Shown one piece after another: positions 9,039 to 17,506 of a stretch of DNA of 44,288 nucleotides (positions are counted from its first letter, which is position 1; each line of letters begins with the position of its first letter). Both the position numbers and the translations under genes were made by a program. Under the pieces are notes generated by a model. That model was given only the letters and a program-made list of their open reading frames with translations. It was not told where the DNA came from and did no database searches. The stretch is from positions 1 to 44,288 of the forward strand of contig JAGTVB010000008.1 in assembly GCA_018224385.1 (NCBI GenBank), in the 5' to 3' direction. The stretch is from Gammaproteobacteria bacterium. GTDB lineage: Bacteria > Pseudomonadota > Gammaproteobacteria > HK1.

Positions 9039-9443
9039 ATGGAGACGGTCTTGAACCGCTTACCGCTACGCTATTTTCCCTTGTGGCTATCCATCGGCTG
9101 GCTGCTCGTTGCTGCCGTGCTTTATACGTCTTTAGCGCCAAGCGGTGTTCCGACAATGGCACCCCACAGCGACAAAGTCGGGCACTTCCTAGCGTATTTC
9201 GTGCTCGCTTTATGGTTTGCGCAACTCTACAACACCCGCGGGCGCATGGGCTGGGCGTTTGCATTCATAGGCATGGGCGTGCTCCTGGAATGCCTGCAGA
9301 CGTTTATTGCTTCACGGATTTTCGACCTTGTCGACCTGCTGGCAAACACGGTGGGGGTGCTGTCTGGCTGGGCACTTGGTTCGATGGCCGGCGCCAATTT
9401 CCTCGCGCGGTTTGAGTTTTGGCTCGAAAGTGATCGCGCTTGA
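9039..9443 (+). CDS. VanZ-like family membrane protein
   Basis: Small integral membrane protein of 134 aa with about four hydrophobic helices. VanZ-family features are visible: an N-terminal helix ending in SLAPSGVP, then HSDKVGHFLAYFVLALWFAQL, GVLLECLQTFIASRIFDLVDLLANTVGVLSG split over two helices, and a short Arg/Glu tail. The acidic and histidine residues in DKVGHF and the E..Q..FD.VDL.AN pattern define the family. The founding member gives low-level teicoplanin resistance, but most bacterial homologues have no known role. The start is the ATG at 9039, with no clear Shine-Dalgarno. It is convergent with the carbonic-anhydrase-like gene across a gap of only about 35 bp. Confidence 0.87.
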   Translation: METVLNRLPLRYFPLWLSIGWLLVAAVLYTSLAPSGVPTMAPHSDKVGHFLAYFVLALWFAQLYNTRGRMGWAFAFIGMGVLLECLQTFIASRIFDLVDLLANTVGVLSGWALGSMAGANFLARFEFWLESDRA

Positions 9444-9477
9444 GATAGAGACGAGCTTGGGTTGCCAGGGCATTCCG

Positions 9478-10011
9478 CTACCGGGAATCGAGGTGGCGGT
9501 TCTTGTTCTTGACATAGTGGGCTGCAGAATATTCCAAATGCGCGAGCTCCTCGTCGGTCAAGGCCCGAACTTTCTTGGCCGGCTGCCCCACCCAAAGAAA
9601 GCCACCTTCGATCTCTTTCCCGGGAGTCACCACGCTGCCTGCACCAATAAGTGTATGGGAGCGGATAATTGCGCCATCCATGATCCGCGCACCGATGCCA
9701 ATCAAACAGTAGGGTTCCACTGTGCAGCCGTGCAGTACGACGTGGTGACCCACCGTCACATCATGGGCAATCGCCAACTTCTGTCCGCCGGGCGAATAAG
9801 GCCCATCATGGGTGACATGCAGCACTGATCCATCTTGAATATTGGTGCGTTCCCCAATAACGATGGAGTTTACGTCGCCGCGTACCACGGCCATGGGCCA
9901 GATGGAGGCATCCCGGGCGATGGTCACTTGGCCGATGACCAGAGCGGTCCCGTCGACATAGGCCGTGGGAGCGATGTACGGATAAATACCTTCGAATGGG
10001 CGTATGGCCAT
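9478..10011 (-). CDS. Gamma carbonic anhydrase-like hexapeptide-repeat protein (YrdA/PaaY type)
   Basis: Left-handed beta-helix protein of the gamma-carbonic anhydrase superfamily, which forms trimers with a metal between subunits. Hexapeptide-type repeats run over about residues 20-140 (for example GQVTIARDASIWPMAVVRGD and GARIMDGAIIRSHTLIGAGS). The three metal histidines are visible in VLHVTHD and VGHHVVLHG. Relatives include YrdA and PaaY, where carbonic anhydrase or thioesterase activity has been proposed or shown, so exact activity here is open. The track starts at a TTG 10 codons upstream. I prefer the ATG at MAIRPFEG (177 aa), with GAAGGA about 12 nt before it, because the family starts close to this point. 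Confidence 0.9.
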   Translation of the reverse strand: MAIRPFEGIYPYIAPTAYVDGTALVIGQVTIARDASIWPMAVVRGDVNSIVIGERTNIQDGSVLHVTHDGPYSPGGQKLAIAHDVTVGHHVVLHGCTVEPYCLIGIGARIMDGAIIRSHTLIGAGSVVTPGKEIEGGFLWVGQPAKKVRALTDEELAHLEYSAAHYVKNKNRHLDSR

Positions 10012-10098
10012 AGCTGCGGAACATCCTTCAAGTAACAACAAGTTGCATAGCGTAGCTTGAATGGCAACCTGTTCTCAACACGTCTGGCGGTTAGGCGG

Positions 10099-10890
10099 TT
10101 AGGGTGTTCTCAGACGATCCAGGCGTAACCGTTCCCGGTGGTCGAATAGGCGGCGCGAACCCATCCACACAGCGGCGGTGGTGCCAAGGATGGTTCCACC
10201 ACTGATGAGAAATAGGATGAGAATCTGGTACTTGGCCGCTTGCACGGGGGATGCTCCAGCCAGAATCTGTCCGGTCATCATTCCCGGCAGGCTGACCACT
10301 CCGGCAGCAGCCATAGCGTTGATGATGGGAATGAATCCGCTGCGTATGCTGTTTCTCCGGATTTGGCCAATAGCCTCGTTCCAGCTGTGGCCGAGCATTA
10401 AGCGGGCTTCGATAGTGTCGCGCTGTGCCCAGGCGCCCTCGGTCAGTCGATCGACCCCAAGGGCGATGCCATTCATCGTATTCCCGAGCAGCATTCCGAG
10501 CAGCGGTATCGCGTATTGCGGATGATACCAAGGTGAGGCTTGAATGATTGCGGCGAGTGCAAACAGAGTTACTGTGAACGAGGACAGAAACAGCGACACC
10601 GTTCCGGTGCCATAGCCCCACCCGCCCCGGAAAGGTCGATGTTGGCGAGCCATGACCTCCCACCCAGCCACGAAAAGCATGATTCCTGCCAGCAGGCTTA
10701 CCCAGCCAAGGTGCACATAGCCGAACAGTGTTTGGAGCACGAGACCAATCAGGAGCAGTTGCACGATGCAGCGTATAGCGGCTATCAAAAGCGTTCGCGT
10801 CACAGCGAGGTGCAGGAAAGCTGCGATAATCGCCCCGAGGATGACGAGTACGCTGGCCAGCCCGAGATCAAACGTTGAGAGTTCCGTCAT
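10099..10890 (-). CDS. fetB: ABC exporter permease, FetB/UPF0014 family
   Basis: Membrane subunit paired with the ATPase gene directly upstream. It has about seven hydrophobic helices over 263 residues. Family signatures are PLLGMLLGNTMNGIALG, the ARLMLGHSWNEA stretch in the cytoplasmic loop that should contact the ATPase, and IPIINAMAAAGVVSLPGMMTGQILAGASP, followed by KYQILILFLISGG. E. coli FetAB is reported to export iron and to protect against oxidative stress, but substrate here is inferred from family only. The track extends the ORF 32 codons into the ATPase gene. The true start is the ATG at 10890, which overlaps the ATPase stop as ATGA and implies translational coupling. Confidence 0.92.
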   Translation of the reverse strand: MTELSTFDLGLASVLVILGAIIAAFLHLAVTRTLLIAAIRCIVQLLLIGLVLQTLFGYVHLGWVSLLAGIMLFVAGWEVMARQHRPFRGGWGYGTGTVSLFLSSFTVTLFALAAIIQASPWYHPQYAIPLLGMLLGNTMNGIALGVDRLTEGAWAQRDTIEARLMLGHSWNEAIGQIRRNSIRSGFIPIINAMAAAGVVSLPGMMTGQILAGASPVQAAKYQILILFLISGGTILGTTAAVWMGSRRLFDHRERLRLDRLRTP

Positions 10891-11495
10891 CTGAGGGCTC
10901 CAGTGTCGTCGCTCAGTCGTCCCTGGCTGATGTGCACAACCCGGCTCGCGACCCGCCGAATCTGCTGGCTGTCGTGGCTGACCCAAAGGGTGGGCGTTGC
11001 ATATGTCGTACGGTATATCTGTAGTATCCTTTCGACCCGCAGAGTAGTCGCAGGGTCAAGGTTCGCCGTCGGCTCATCAAGCAATAGCACGCGCGGCCGG
11101 TTCAAAAGAAGCCGCAGCAGTCCGAAACGTTGACGCTCGCCGCTGGACAGCCGGGTTACCGGTTCCGCCAGCAGGTGCTCGGCGAGTCCAAGGTCCGCAA
11201 GCATACTGCGATCGACGCTCGCTAGATGCTCGCCGACCCGGTCTTGCCACCAGTGCGTTTCCGGCGGCAGCAGACCGACCGCCCGGCGCCATTGCGATGC
11301 AGGAAACTCTTGACGAGACGTGGCGTCCAGACGGGCTTCGCCCTGGTGAACATCCAGGTCGGCAATGGCACGCAATAAACGGCTTTTCCCCGAACCCGAG
11401 GGGCCAGAGAGGCAAACACATTCGCCAGCGGCGATGGCCAGGGTGATCGGTCCAAGCGCGTTCGCCCGAATGTCCTTAATCTCTAATCGAGGCAC
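10887..11495 (-). CDS. fetA: ABC exporter ATPase, FetA type
   Basis: ATP-binding subunit for the FetB-like permease. It is short at about 202 aa, as usual for this family. It has Walker A GPSGSGKS, Q-loop region LPPETHWWQDRVGEH, signature RLSSGERQRFGLLRLLLNRP, Walker B LLLDEPTANLD and switch histidine WVSHD. The track starts at a GTG at 11531. A GTG 12 codons later (VPRLEIKDI) fits the usual N-terminus better, with GGGA about 6 nt before it, but the choice is not certain. A perfect 12-bp palindrome lies just upstream and could be an operator. Its last codons overlap the fetB start. Confidence 0.92.
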   Translation of the reverse strand: MPRLEIKDIRANALGPITLAIAAGECVCLSGPSGSGKSRLLRAIADLDVHQGEARLDATSRQEFPASQWRRAVGLLPPETHWWQDRVGEHLASVDRSMLADLGLAEHLLAEPVTRLSSGERQRFGLLRLLLNRPRVLLLDEPTANLDPATTLRVERILQIYRTTYATPTLWVSHDSQQIRRVASRVVHISQGRLSDDTGALR

Positions 11496-11532
11496 GGTAG
11501 TCCCAATTGATCTGTGGTACTCGACGAGCACG

Positions 11533-11544
11533 CGTACCGGTACG
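11533..11544. promoter_or_regulatory. 12-bp perfect palindrome upstream of fetAB
   Basis: CGTACCGGTACG reads identically on both strands and lies about 38 bp upstream of the preferred fetA start. Position and symmetry suit a dimeric regulator binding site. No matching regulator gene is adjacent and I cannot assign a protein. A chance palindrome of this size is possible. Confidence 0.3.
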
Positions 11545-11684
11545 AATAGGGGTGCAGCACGGGCGCCACATCGCTCACCGATGACCCGGGGAGGCGATGA
11601 TGGGCGGCGACCAGAATGTCATTGGCAGCTCCGAGTGCGGGAACGACCACAGGCAGCCGAACGCACTGTTGGTCAGTTGTGTCA

Positions 11685-11713
11685 TTGACAGCAGTTGATA
11701 ACTCCCTTATGCT
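11685..11713 (+). promoter_or_regulatory. Sigma70 promoter for the phasin/bktB unit
   Basis: TTGACA, exactly 17 bp, then TATGCT. The -35 box is a perfect consensus match and the -10 keeps the key T, A and final T. Transcription should begin near 11720, giving a leader of about 65 nt before the phasin GTG. This is the most consensus-like promoter I found in the window, in line with strong expression of a granule-coating protein. Confidence 0.7.
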
Positions 11714-11784
11714 GCGCCGCAACAAAAACATTTTTTTAGCGTGACTTCGGTACGCTGCAAGCGCAGGAATGAGAGGGACATAGC

Positions 11785-12084
11785 GTGGAGAAGCTCTTCG
11801 TAGAGGTTTATACTCAGATTAACGAATTAAATGAGAATGTGATTCAGCCTGCCTATCGACTCAAAGAGATCGCACACATGAGCGAGGGCAAATTAATTGA
11901 GCAACATCTCGCCTTGGTCGAGGCGTGTCTCGAAGTGGTCATTCGACAACTCAAAGCCTTGGGCGAGTCCAACGACATAGGCGAGTTGGTGGATCGACAG
12001 GCAACGTTGGCGGCCAGCTGGCGGGATGAAGTGCTTGCGCTTGGTCACGCGATGCAGCAGACCTCTGAGCAAGCCACCTATTAG
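11785..12084 (+). CDS. Phasin-like protein
   Basis: A 99-aa, mainly helical protein without membrane segments. Its sequence (QPAYRLKEIA, then HLALVEACLEVVIRQLKAL, then DIGELVDRQATLAASWRDEV) fits the phasin pattern of amphipathic helices that coat polyhydroxyalkanoate granules, including the near-constant 'region + RQ..LA..W' stretch. The start is a GTG preceded by GAGAGGGA at about 9 nt. A near-consensus promoter lies 70 bp upstream, and bktB follows after about 225 bp on the same strand. That neighbour, a beta-ketothiolase of PHA precursor synthesis, supports the phasin call. No PHA synthase or reductase is in the window. Small helical proteins are easily misassigned, so I leave the symbol empty. 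Confidence 0.7.
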   Translation: MEKLFVEVYTQINELNENVIQPAYRLKEIAHMSEGKLIEQHLALVEACLEVVIRQLKALGESNDIGELVDRQATLAASWRDEVLALGHAMQQTSEQATY

Positions 12085-12310
12085 AACGGTTGGGAAGCGC
12101 AGCTTGCGCCCTGAAAGGACCGCTTGAGGCCGCAACCGGTCGCCGGGAAATACTGGCGGATATTCGGTATTTTCTTGCATCACCCTGCCATTTCGGCCCA
12201 TAGTTCACGTTTTGACCGTCCGACGCTCGGTCGGAATGTTTAGGAATGTTTAGTCTGTTAGTTTGTGATCGGTAGCCATTACGAATTCCCGCGCAGGAGG
12301 AGAAGAGACA

Positions 12311-13501
12311 ATGAGTAACGGGCGTGAAGTAGTCGTATTGAGTGCAGTGCGGACCGCAATCGGTGGATATGGCGGATCGCTTAAGGATTTTCCACCGGCT
12401 GATCTGGCTGCAACTTGCGTTCGGGAGGTGGTGAAACGGGCAAATGTTGAGCCGCAAGAGGTGGGTCATTGTGTTTTCGGCAATGTGATCCATACCGAGC
12501 AGCGCGATATGTACCTTTCTAGGGTGGCGTGTGTCAACGGGGGGTTACCCGTGGAGACACCGGCTCTGACCGTGAATCGGCTCTGCGGCAGCGGACTGCA
12601 GGCGATCGTCTCTGCGGCGCAAAGCATCCTCTTAGGCGACGCCGATTGTGCAGTGGCCGGTGGGGCCGAAGTTATGAGCCGTGGCCAGTATTGGCTGCCC
12701 ACCCATCGGTGGGGGCAGCGCATGAATAACGGCGCCATTGTCGATGCGATGGTGGGGGCGTTGACCGATCCTTTCGACGACTGCCATATGGGCGTTACTG
12801 CCGAGAACATTGCGCAGAAGTGGCAGATCTCGCGGGAAGATCAGGATGCCTTGGCCGTGGAAAGTCACGAGCGTGCGGCACGAGCCACCGACAATGGGTA
12901 TTTCAAGGACCAGATCCTCCCCATTGAAATCAAGACCAAGAAGGCGACCACCGTGTTTGCTACCGATGAGCATTTTCGTCGGGGAAGCAGCATGGAGCAA
13001 ATGGCTAAGCTAAGGCCGGTGTTCAACAGGGACGGGACGGTAACCGCGGGCAATTCGTCTGGAATTAACGACGCCGCGGCGGCGGTATTGCTGATGGAAC
13101 GAAACCGTGCGCAGCAGCAGGGTCTGAAGCCACTGGCCCGCCTTGTCGGTTACGCTCATGCGGCGGTAGAACCGAAGTACATGGGTATTGGGCCGGTTCC
13201 GGCGGTCAGAAAACTGCTCGATAAGACCGGGCTCGGCATAGACGACTTGGATGTTCTGGAGGTCAACGAAGCGTTTGCGGCGCAGGCTATTGCCGTGGTG
13301 AGGGATCTCGGGCTGCCAGCCGATCGCACCAACCCGAACGGAAGTGGTCTCTCGCTGGGTCATCCCATCGGCGCGACGGGCGCCATTCTAAGTGTCAAGG
13401 CGGTCTACGAACTGCAGCGAATGGGCGGGCGTTATGCGTTAGTCACTATGTGCATTGGTGGCGGCCAAGGCATTGCGGCCATCTTTGAACGCTTAGACTA
13501 G
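12311..13501 (+). CDS. bktB: Beta-ketothiolase / acetyl-CoA acetyltransferase, BktB type
   Basis: Condenses acetyl-CoA with acetyl- or propionyl-CoA to give 3-ketoacyl-CoA, the first step of polyhydroxyalkanoate monomer synthesis. The reaction can also run in the degradative direction. Thiolase hallmarks are the nucleophilic Cys92 in NRLCGSGLQAI, GGAEVMSR, NEAFAAQA, the histidine in GSGLSLGHPIGATGA, and the second active cysteine in TMCIGGGQGIA. Several stretches (EVVVLSAVRTAIG, GNVIHTEQRDMYLSRVA, HMGVTAENIA) closely recall Ralstonia BktB rather than PhaA. It is 396 aa, full length. A strong Shine-Dalgarno (CAGGAGGAG) precedes the ATG. It probably shares the phasin promoter. A small tandem GGAATGTTTA duplication lies about 60 bp upstream. 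Confidence 0.95.
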   Translation: MSNGREVVVLSAVRTAIGGYGGSLKDFPPADLAATCVREVVKRANVEPQEVGHCVFGNVIHTEQRDMYLSRVACVNGGLPVETPALTVNRLCGSGLQAIVSAAQSILLGDADCAVAGGAEVMSRGQYWLPTHRWGQRMNNGAIVDAMVGALTDPFDDCHMGVTAENIAQKWQISREDQDALAVESHERAARATDNGYFKDQILPIEIKTKKATTVFATDEHFRRGSSMEQMAKLRPVFNRDGTVTAGNSSGINDAAAAVLLMERNRAQQQGLKPLARLVGYAHAAVEPKYMGIGPVPAVRKLLDKTGLGIDDLDVLEVNEAFAAQAIAVVRDLGLPADRTNPNGSGLSLGHPIGATGAILSVKAVYELQRMGGRYALVTMCIGGGQGIAAIFERLD

Positions 13502-13836
13502 GGCTTGGGATCGAACTTGCCCGCGTGTCTATGCGCCCTAACGTGTGCCATATCACCCTACCGTATGGGGTACGGCACTCCGTCTTGCCATTCACGGCAA
13601 CGGCATTCCGGATTCAAGACGGGGCAACAAGAGCGTCTGATGGGGCAGCGTTAGGTAGCGGCTTCGCCTAGCCAGTTATCGTTAGCTCCGCTGGCCTTGT
13701 TCTGGTTTCCAAACGGGCCTGGCGGAGCCATATTTGAATACGACGCTATCGCTTTGTGCCATGGTGTGGGGTGGTTCTTGCCGCTGCCGCTGGCAAGTTC
13801 GGACGGCGCTATTAATCGAATCTTCAGATCTTCCCC
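13502..13836. other. Intergenic with an 8-bp inverted repeat
   Basis: Between bktB and mtaB. CCGTCTTG at 13580-13587 pairs with CAAGACGG at 13615-13622, giving an 8-bp stem with a 27-nt loop about 80 bp after the bktB stop. No T-run follows, so ending transcription here would not be classical. ORFs through this stretch are shadows. No other feature seen. Confidence 0.4.
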
Positions 13837-13851
13837 GTGAGCGGAGTACCC

Positions 13852-15180
13852 GTGACGCGCGTTGCCTATTGCACCTTCGGCTGTCGACTTAATCAGTACG
13901 ATACAGAAACCATCCGTGCCCTGGTAGCGCGAGAGCAAGGGTATGAGGCGGTCGCTCAGCGCGAACAGGCCGATATTTACGTTGTCAATACTTGCACTGT
14001 CACCGCGCGCGCGGATGCGAACGCGCGCAAGGCGATACGCAGACTCCACAGCGAACATCCGGAGGCGCGGATCGTTGTGGCCGGCTGTTACGCCCAACGT
14101 GCGCCAGAAGAGCTCGCAGCGCTGCCAGGCGTTTCCTTAATTGTCGGCGCCGCTGAGCGGACGCGAATCGGGGGAGAATTGCAGGATCTCGTTACCGGCA
14201 GGCAGCGGATACGCGTGTCGCCCATTAGTGAGGCGAAGTCCTTCCTCGACATCCCCATCGGTGCGATGGCGGAACGCAGCCGTGCAATAGTGAAGATTCA
14301 GGAAGGCTGTAACCACCGTTGCACTTTCTGCATCATTCCAAAGACCCGCGGTCGCTCACGAAGCCGGCGCCCCGAGAGGGTTCTGCATGAGGTGCAGACG
14401 TTAGTGACGCAGGGCTATCAGGAGATCGTGCTCACCGGCGTGCATCTCGGTGATTATGGGCTTGACCTGGGCCATGGCGGGCGGCTGCTGACGCCGCTCC
14501 TGCGAGACATTTTAGATATTCCTGGCAGCTTCCGGCTTCGCTTGAGCTCCATCGAGCCGGCGTCGGTCAGTGACGAGCTTATTGAGCTCATAGCGTCGGA
14601 GCAACGATTCGCGCGTCATTTTCATATACCCGTTCAGAGTGCGGCCAATGCGGTTCTCACGAGGATGAAGCGCGGCTACACTGGGGATGAATTTGCCATT
14701 CTCGTTAACCGAATCGTGCAGCAAATTCCAGACTGCGGCATCGGCACCGATGTCATTTGTGGTTTTCCAGGTGAGACCGAGGCAGATTTTCGCCAGACGT
14801 TCGGGCGGTTAAGTGCGCTGCCGATTACGTATATCCATCCCTTTCCCTATTCCTTACGGCCAGGGTCGGAGGCAGAGCCCTATGGGGATAATGTAACGCC
14901 TGGCGAGAAAAAGCGCCGAACCCGTGCGTTGAAGCGCCTTTCCCATTCCAAGAATCAGACCTTCCGTGAGGCACAAGTCGGGAAGATAGTCGGGGTACTG
15001 TTCGAATTGCCCAAAAGCAAAGCGGACGGAAAGCGAATGGGTTGGACGGATAATTACCTGCGTGTGCGCGTAGACCAGGCGTCGGTAGTAGCGGGAATTA
15101 AACAAGTGCGAATCGACGGTCTGGCCGAGGGTGGGCTGATCGGTAAGCTTTTGGACACGGCCACCCAATACGGTCGTTAG
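13852..15180 (+). CDS. mtaB: tRNA t6A37 methylthiotransferase MtaB
   Basis: Radical-SAM enzyme that adds a methylthio group to threonylcarbamoyladenosine-37 of ANN-decoding tRNAs. The N-terminal UPF0004 domain carries cluster cysteines in YCTFGCRLNQYDTE, NTCTVTARAD and VAGCYAQ. The radical-SAM core has EGCNHRCTFCIIPKTRGRSR. The domain ends with HFHIPVQSAANAVLTRMKRGYT and GTDVICGFPGETEADF, followed by a degenerate TRAM-like tail. The NQYDTE and TVTARAD forms fit MtaB better than MiaB or RimO. The track starts at GTG 13837. A second GTG five codons on (VTRVAYCTF) has GGAG at 5 nt and is my choice (442 aa). It is convergent with rnd, with a repeat element in between. Confidence 0.95.
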   Translation: MTRVAYCTFGCRLNQYDTETIRALVAREQGYEAVAQREQADIYVVNTCTVTARADANARKAIRRLHSEHPEARIVVAGCYAQRAPEELAALPGVSLIVGAAERTRIGGELQDLVTGRQRIRVSPISEAKSFLDIPIGAMAERSRAIVKIQEGCNHRCTFCIIPKTRGRSRSRRPERVLHEVQTLVTQGYQEIVLTGVHLGDYGLDLGHGGRLLTPLLRDILDIPGSFRLRLSSIEPASVSDELIELIASEQRFARHFHIPVQSAANAVLTRMKRGYTGDEFAILVNRIVQQIPDCGIGTDVICGFPGETEADFRQTFGRLSALPITYIHPFPYSLRPGSEAEPYGDNVTPGEKKRRTRALKRLSHSKNQTFREAQVGKIVGVLFELPKSKADGKRMGWTDNYLRVRVDQASVVAGIKQVRIDGLAEGGLIGKLLDTATQYGR

Positions 15181-15296
15181 AAGCTGTTTAAAAATGTCGC
15201 AAGCGCCAGAGTCGCAAGGCGCACCGGGAAGCACAAGGATTTCGAACCGCCGCGCAACGCCGCTATGAAACGCGCAGCAGTTTTCAAACGGCTTCT
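15179..15296. repeat. MITE-like inverted-repeat element, copy 1
   Basis: A 118-bp element whose ends are imperfect inverted repeats: left AGAAGCTGTTTAAAA, right end read on the other strand AGAAGCCGTTTGAAAA (14 of 16 matching). The interior has further short palindromic motifs, such as GTCGCAAGGCGC and GCGCAACGCCGC. It starts inside the mtaB stop codon and fills the space between the convergent mtaB and rnd genes. Related copies sit at about 17348-17488, 28124-28232 and 41958-42030. No coding capacity and no transposase nearby. Confidence 0.72.
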
Positions 15297-15319
15297 CAAG
15301 CAGATTTTTGACACGAATC

Positions 15320-16495
15320 CTACGCCGTAGGAACTGCTTCGCTGGAGTGGCGCAGGGTAGCCAGCAGTGCGTCGCCGACGACGTCCTTTCGCCAGCCCTG
15401 GAACTCCCGGGGCAACTCATCACTCCCCTCAGTCTTCGCGTGCCGCACCAGTGATTCAATGAGTCGGCTGTGTGCTAGAACTTGAGGCGGCATGTCGAGC
15501 TCCGCTGCTTTTTTGGAGACAATGAGCTTGAGTTTGCTCATGAGCGCTGCATGTGCACGAGCTGCGGTAGGGTTGGGTAGAGGGACGGGAAGCTCATTCT
15601 CAGATACGCTGAGAGCACCTTGAATCAAGCTGACAAGCGTGTCTCCAAGGCGGGATACCGCCGCAACAGGAACACCGTGGATGCTCTTCAGGGCAAGCGA
15701 GGTGATTGGACGTTTGCGCGCAATCTCAAGGAGTACAGCATCCTGCAGGATGAAGCCCCGAGGAAGGTCTCGAGTGCGTGCCTGCTCATCTCGCCATACA
15801 CAGAGCCTTCGCAACACCTCAAGGCCGCGGGGGTCTAGCTGCCATGCTTGGGGCATGCGCCGGTAGCTTGAATGGCCGGTGCGGTGGAAACGACGAGCGT
15901 CGAGAAGCTTTTCAACCTCTTGATATACCCAGCATTCACGTCCATTTTCTGCCAGTCGTTGCTGCAGCATCTGGTATAACGGCAGCAAGTAAATGACGTC
16001 TTGGGCAGCATACATTACTTGTGAGGGAGTAAGGGGGCGTTGCAACCAGCTGGAGCGCGTTTCCGCTTTGGGTAGCTTTACTGAGAGCATTTGACTAACC
16101 AATCGCTGGTAGCCGGGTGCATAGCCATAACCTGCGAACGGAGCGGCGAGTTGCGTATCAAACAGTGGGCGTGGCAGGGTGCGGCCCAAGTGATAGAAGA
16201 CCTCGAGATCTTCTGATGAGGCGTGCAAGATTTTGAGAACACTTCGTTCGCGAAGTACGTCGAAGAAGGGATCCAGGCGAGACAGAGCGAGCGGATCAAT
16301 AAGATAGACGGTTTCACCATCGAAGACTTGAATCAGTCCGACGCGAGGATAATAAGTTCTAGCGCGGGCGAATTCGGTGTCGAGAGCGAGCGCTTCACAG
16401 CTCGTCCACTGGGCGCAGGCCTTTGCCAGCGCTTCATTGTGGGTGATGAAGGTGGGCGATCGAAAATGGGGTAAGCCCTCTTCGCAAGGCCTCAA
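15320..16495 (-). CDS. rnd: Ribonuclease D
   Basis: 3'-5' exoribonuclease for tRNA and small-RNA end trimming. The DEDDy exonuclease domain shows exo I ALDTEFARARTYYP, exo II LHASSEDLEVFYHLG with LFDTQLAAPFAGYG, and exo III YAAQDVIYLLPLYQ. An HRDC domain follows at about residues 215-300 (RRLCVWRDEQARTRDLPRGFI) and a second helical region completes the fold. The 391-aa size is slightly above the E. coli protein. The start is unclear: the track uses a TTG at 16495 without a good Shine-Dalgarno, and no ATG occurs before the conserved domain, so a rare start codon is likely. It is convergent with mtaB. Confidence 0.95.
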   Translation of the reverse strand: MRPCEEGLPHFRSPTFITHNEALAKACAQWTSCEALALDTEFARARTYYPRVGLIQVFDGETVYLIDPLALSRLDPFFDVLRERSVLKILHASSEDLEVFYHLGRTLPRPLFDTQLAAPFAGYGYAPGYQRLVSQMLSVKLPKAETRSSWLQRPLTPSQVMYAAQDVIYLLPLYQMLQQRLAENGRECWVYQEVEKLLDARRFHRTGHSSYRRMPQAWQLDPRGLEVLRRLCVWRDEQARTRDLPRGFILQDAVLLEIARKRPITSLALKSIHGVPVAAVSRLGDTLVSLIQGALSVSENELPVPLPNPTAARAHAALMSKLKLIVSKKAAELDMPPQVLAHSRLIESLVRHAKTEGSDELPREFQGWRKDVVGDALLATLRHSSEAVPTA

Positions 16496-16619
16496 GGCGG
16501 CGAACCCGTCGGATGTTGGCCCGTATTTATGGCGACCGCTTTATGCATCGTGCACATCGCATCCATCAGCCTCTATAAACAACGCGGGCGATCACGGCTT
16601 GGCCAGTCTTCGGTTGGCG

Positions 16620-17318
16620 CTAGGTGCACTTGGAGTCTGCACAATTCAAGCACACCGTACAGCCATCCAGCTGTACCACTGCCTTGGTATGGCATTTCAG
16701 GCAAAGGCGCGCTTCCTTCGGAAAGCTTGTCTTTGGCTCTTGCGTGTTCTTAGGTGAACGGCCGGATCTTGCGTCGAAGGTAGCTCGCTTCTCGGCAATT
16801 AAATAGGCCTGACCCGGTTCAAGAGGGTCGTTCTTCAGCAGGCCAATCATGCGCATGTGGCGTTCGATGGCATCGCCGATTTCCGCCACCAGTGAGGGCA
16901 TATACTTGCCGCCGGGTTTGAAGTAGCCGCCCCTTGGATCAAACACGGAATGTAGCTCTTCCACGAGAAAGGTAATATCGCCTCCCTTTCGGAAAACTGC
17001 CGAGATAATACGCGTCAGCGCGACGATCCACTGGAAGTGCTCCATGTTCTTAGAATTAATAAAGATTTCGAAAGGGCGGCGCTGCTCGTGTTCCGTGTCG
17101 GCGTTGAGCACCACATCGTTGATAGTGACGTAGAGCGCATGTTCCGAGAGCGGCGTCTTAATTTTGTAGGTGGAGCCGAGCAAAACCTCCGGTCGCTCGA
17201 GCCTCTCGTGCATTTGGACGACGTTTGTCGTGGGTTTTGGCTCCGCATCCTTGGGTTTATCTGAGTCCATAACCTTGACCCGATAACCGACAATCTTCTG
17301 ATCGATTTTGATTGCCAT
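16620..17318 (-). CDS. nrdJb: Class II ribonucleotide reductase, C-terminal chain (TSCPD plus zinc ribbon)
   Basis: Second chain of a split adenosylcobalamin-dependent ribonucleotide reductase. In Pseudomonas the NrdJb chain is needed with NrdJa for activity. The TSCPD domain spans about residues 45-160 (RRPFEIFINSKNMEHFQWIV, GGYFKPGGKYMPSLVAEIGD). The C-terminus ends in a cysteine cluster, CLKCHTKAVVQLDGC then CLNCADSKC, which should bind zinc or deliver reducing equivalents to the active site. The track uses a GTG. The ATG one codon on has GGGGAG at 7 nt. It is the second gene of the nrdJa-nrdJb unit, but 188 bp and a repeat copy separate the two. A stand-alone paralogue of its TSCPD domain lies at 35.5 kb. 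Confidence 0.9.
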   Translation of the reverse strand: MAIKIDQKIVGYRVKVMDSDKPKDAEPKPTTNVVQMHERLERPEVLLGSTYKIKTPLSEHALYVTINDVVLNADTEHEQRRPFEIFINSKNMEHFQWIVALTRIISAVFRKGGDITFLVEELHSVFDPRGGYFKPGGKYMPSLVAEIGDAIERHMRMIGLLKNDPLEPGQAYLIAEKRATFDARSGRSPKNTQEPKTSFPKEARLCLKCHTKAVVQLDGCTVCLNCADSKCT

Positions 17319-17347
17319 CACTAGTCTCCCCTGGACTGTCCCCTAGC

Positions 17348-17488
17348 AGCCAGCCGTTTTAAAAACGACGGCTCGTGTCATAGCGCGTTGCGCGACGTTT
17401 CGAGATCCTGGTACGTCCTGACACCCTCCGGTGGCCTACTGCCACACGCCTTGCGACTGCGGTACGCGCGAGACATTTTTACACCCTC
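17348..17488. repeat. MITE-like element, copy 2, between nrdJa and nrdJb
   Basis: This copy runs in the opposite orientation to copy 1. Shared blocks in order include AGCCGTTTTAAAA, GTTGCGCGACGTTTCGA, CGCCTTGCGACT and GAGACATTTTTA, each with a near-identical counterpart on the minus strand of 15179-15296. It holds an extra segment in the middle and is slightly longer. It occupies nearly all of the 188-bp gap between nrdJa and nrdJb. A short CCTCT/AGAGG stem (17485-17498) lies at its nrdJa-proximal edge. Confidence 0.65.
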
Positions 17489-17506
17489 TTTTTAGAGGCT
17501 AATTCC

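Noticed and set aside
12233-12252. Tandem GGAATGTTTA duplication before bktB
   Set aside because: Only two 10-bp units; likely replication slippage with no clear role.
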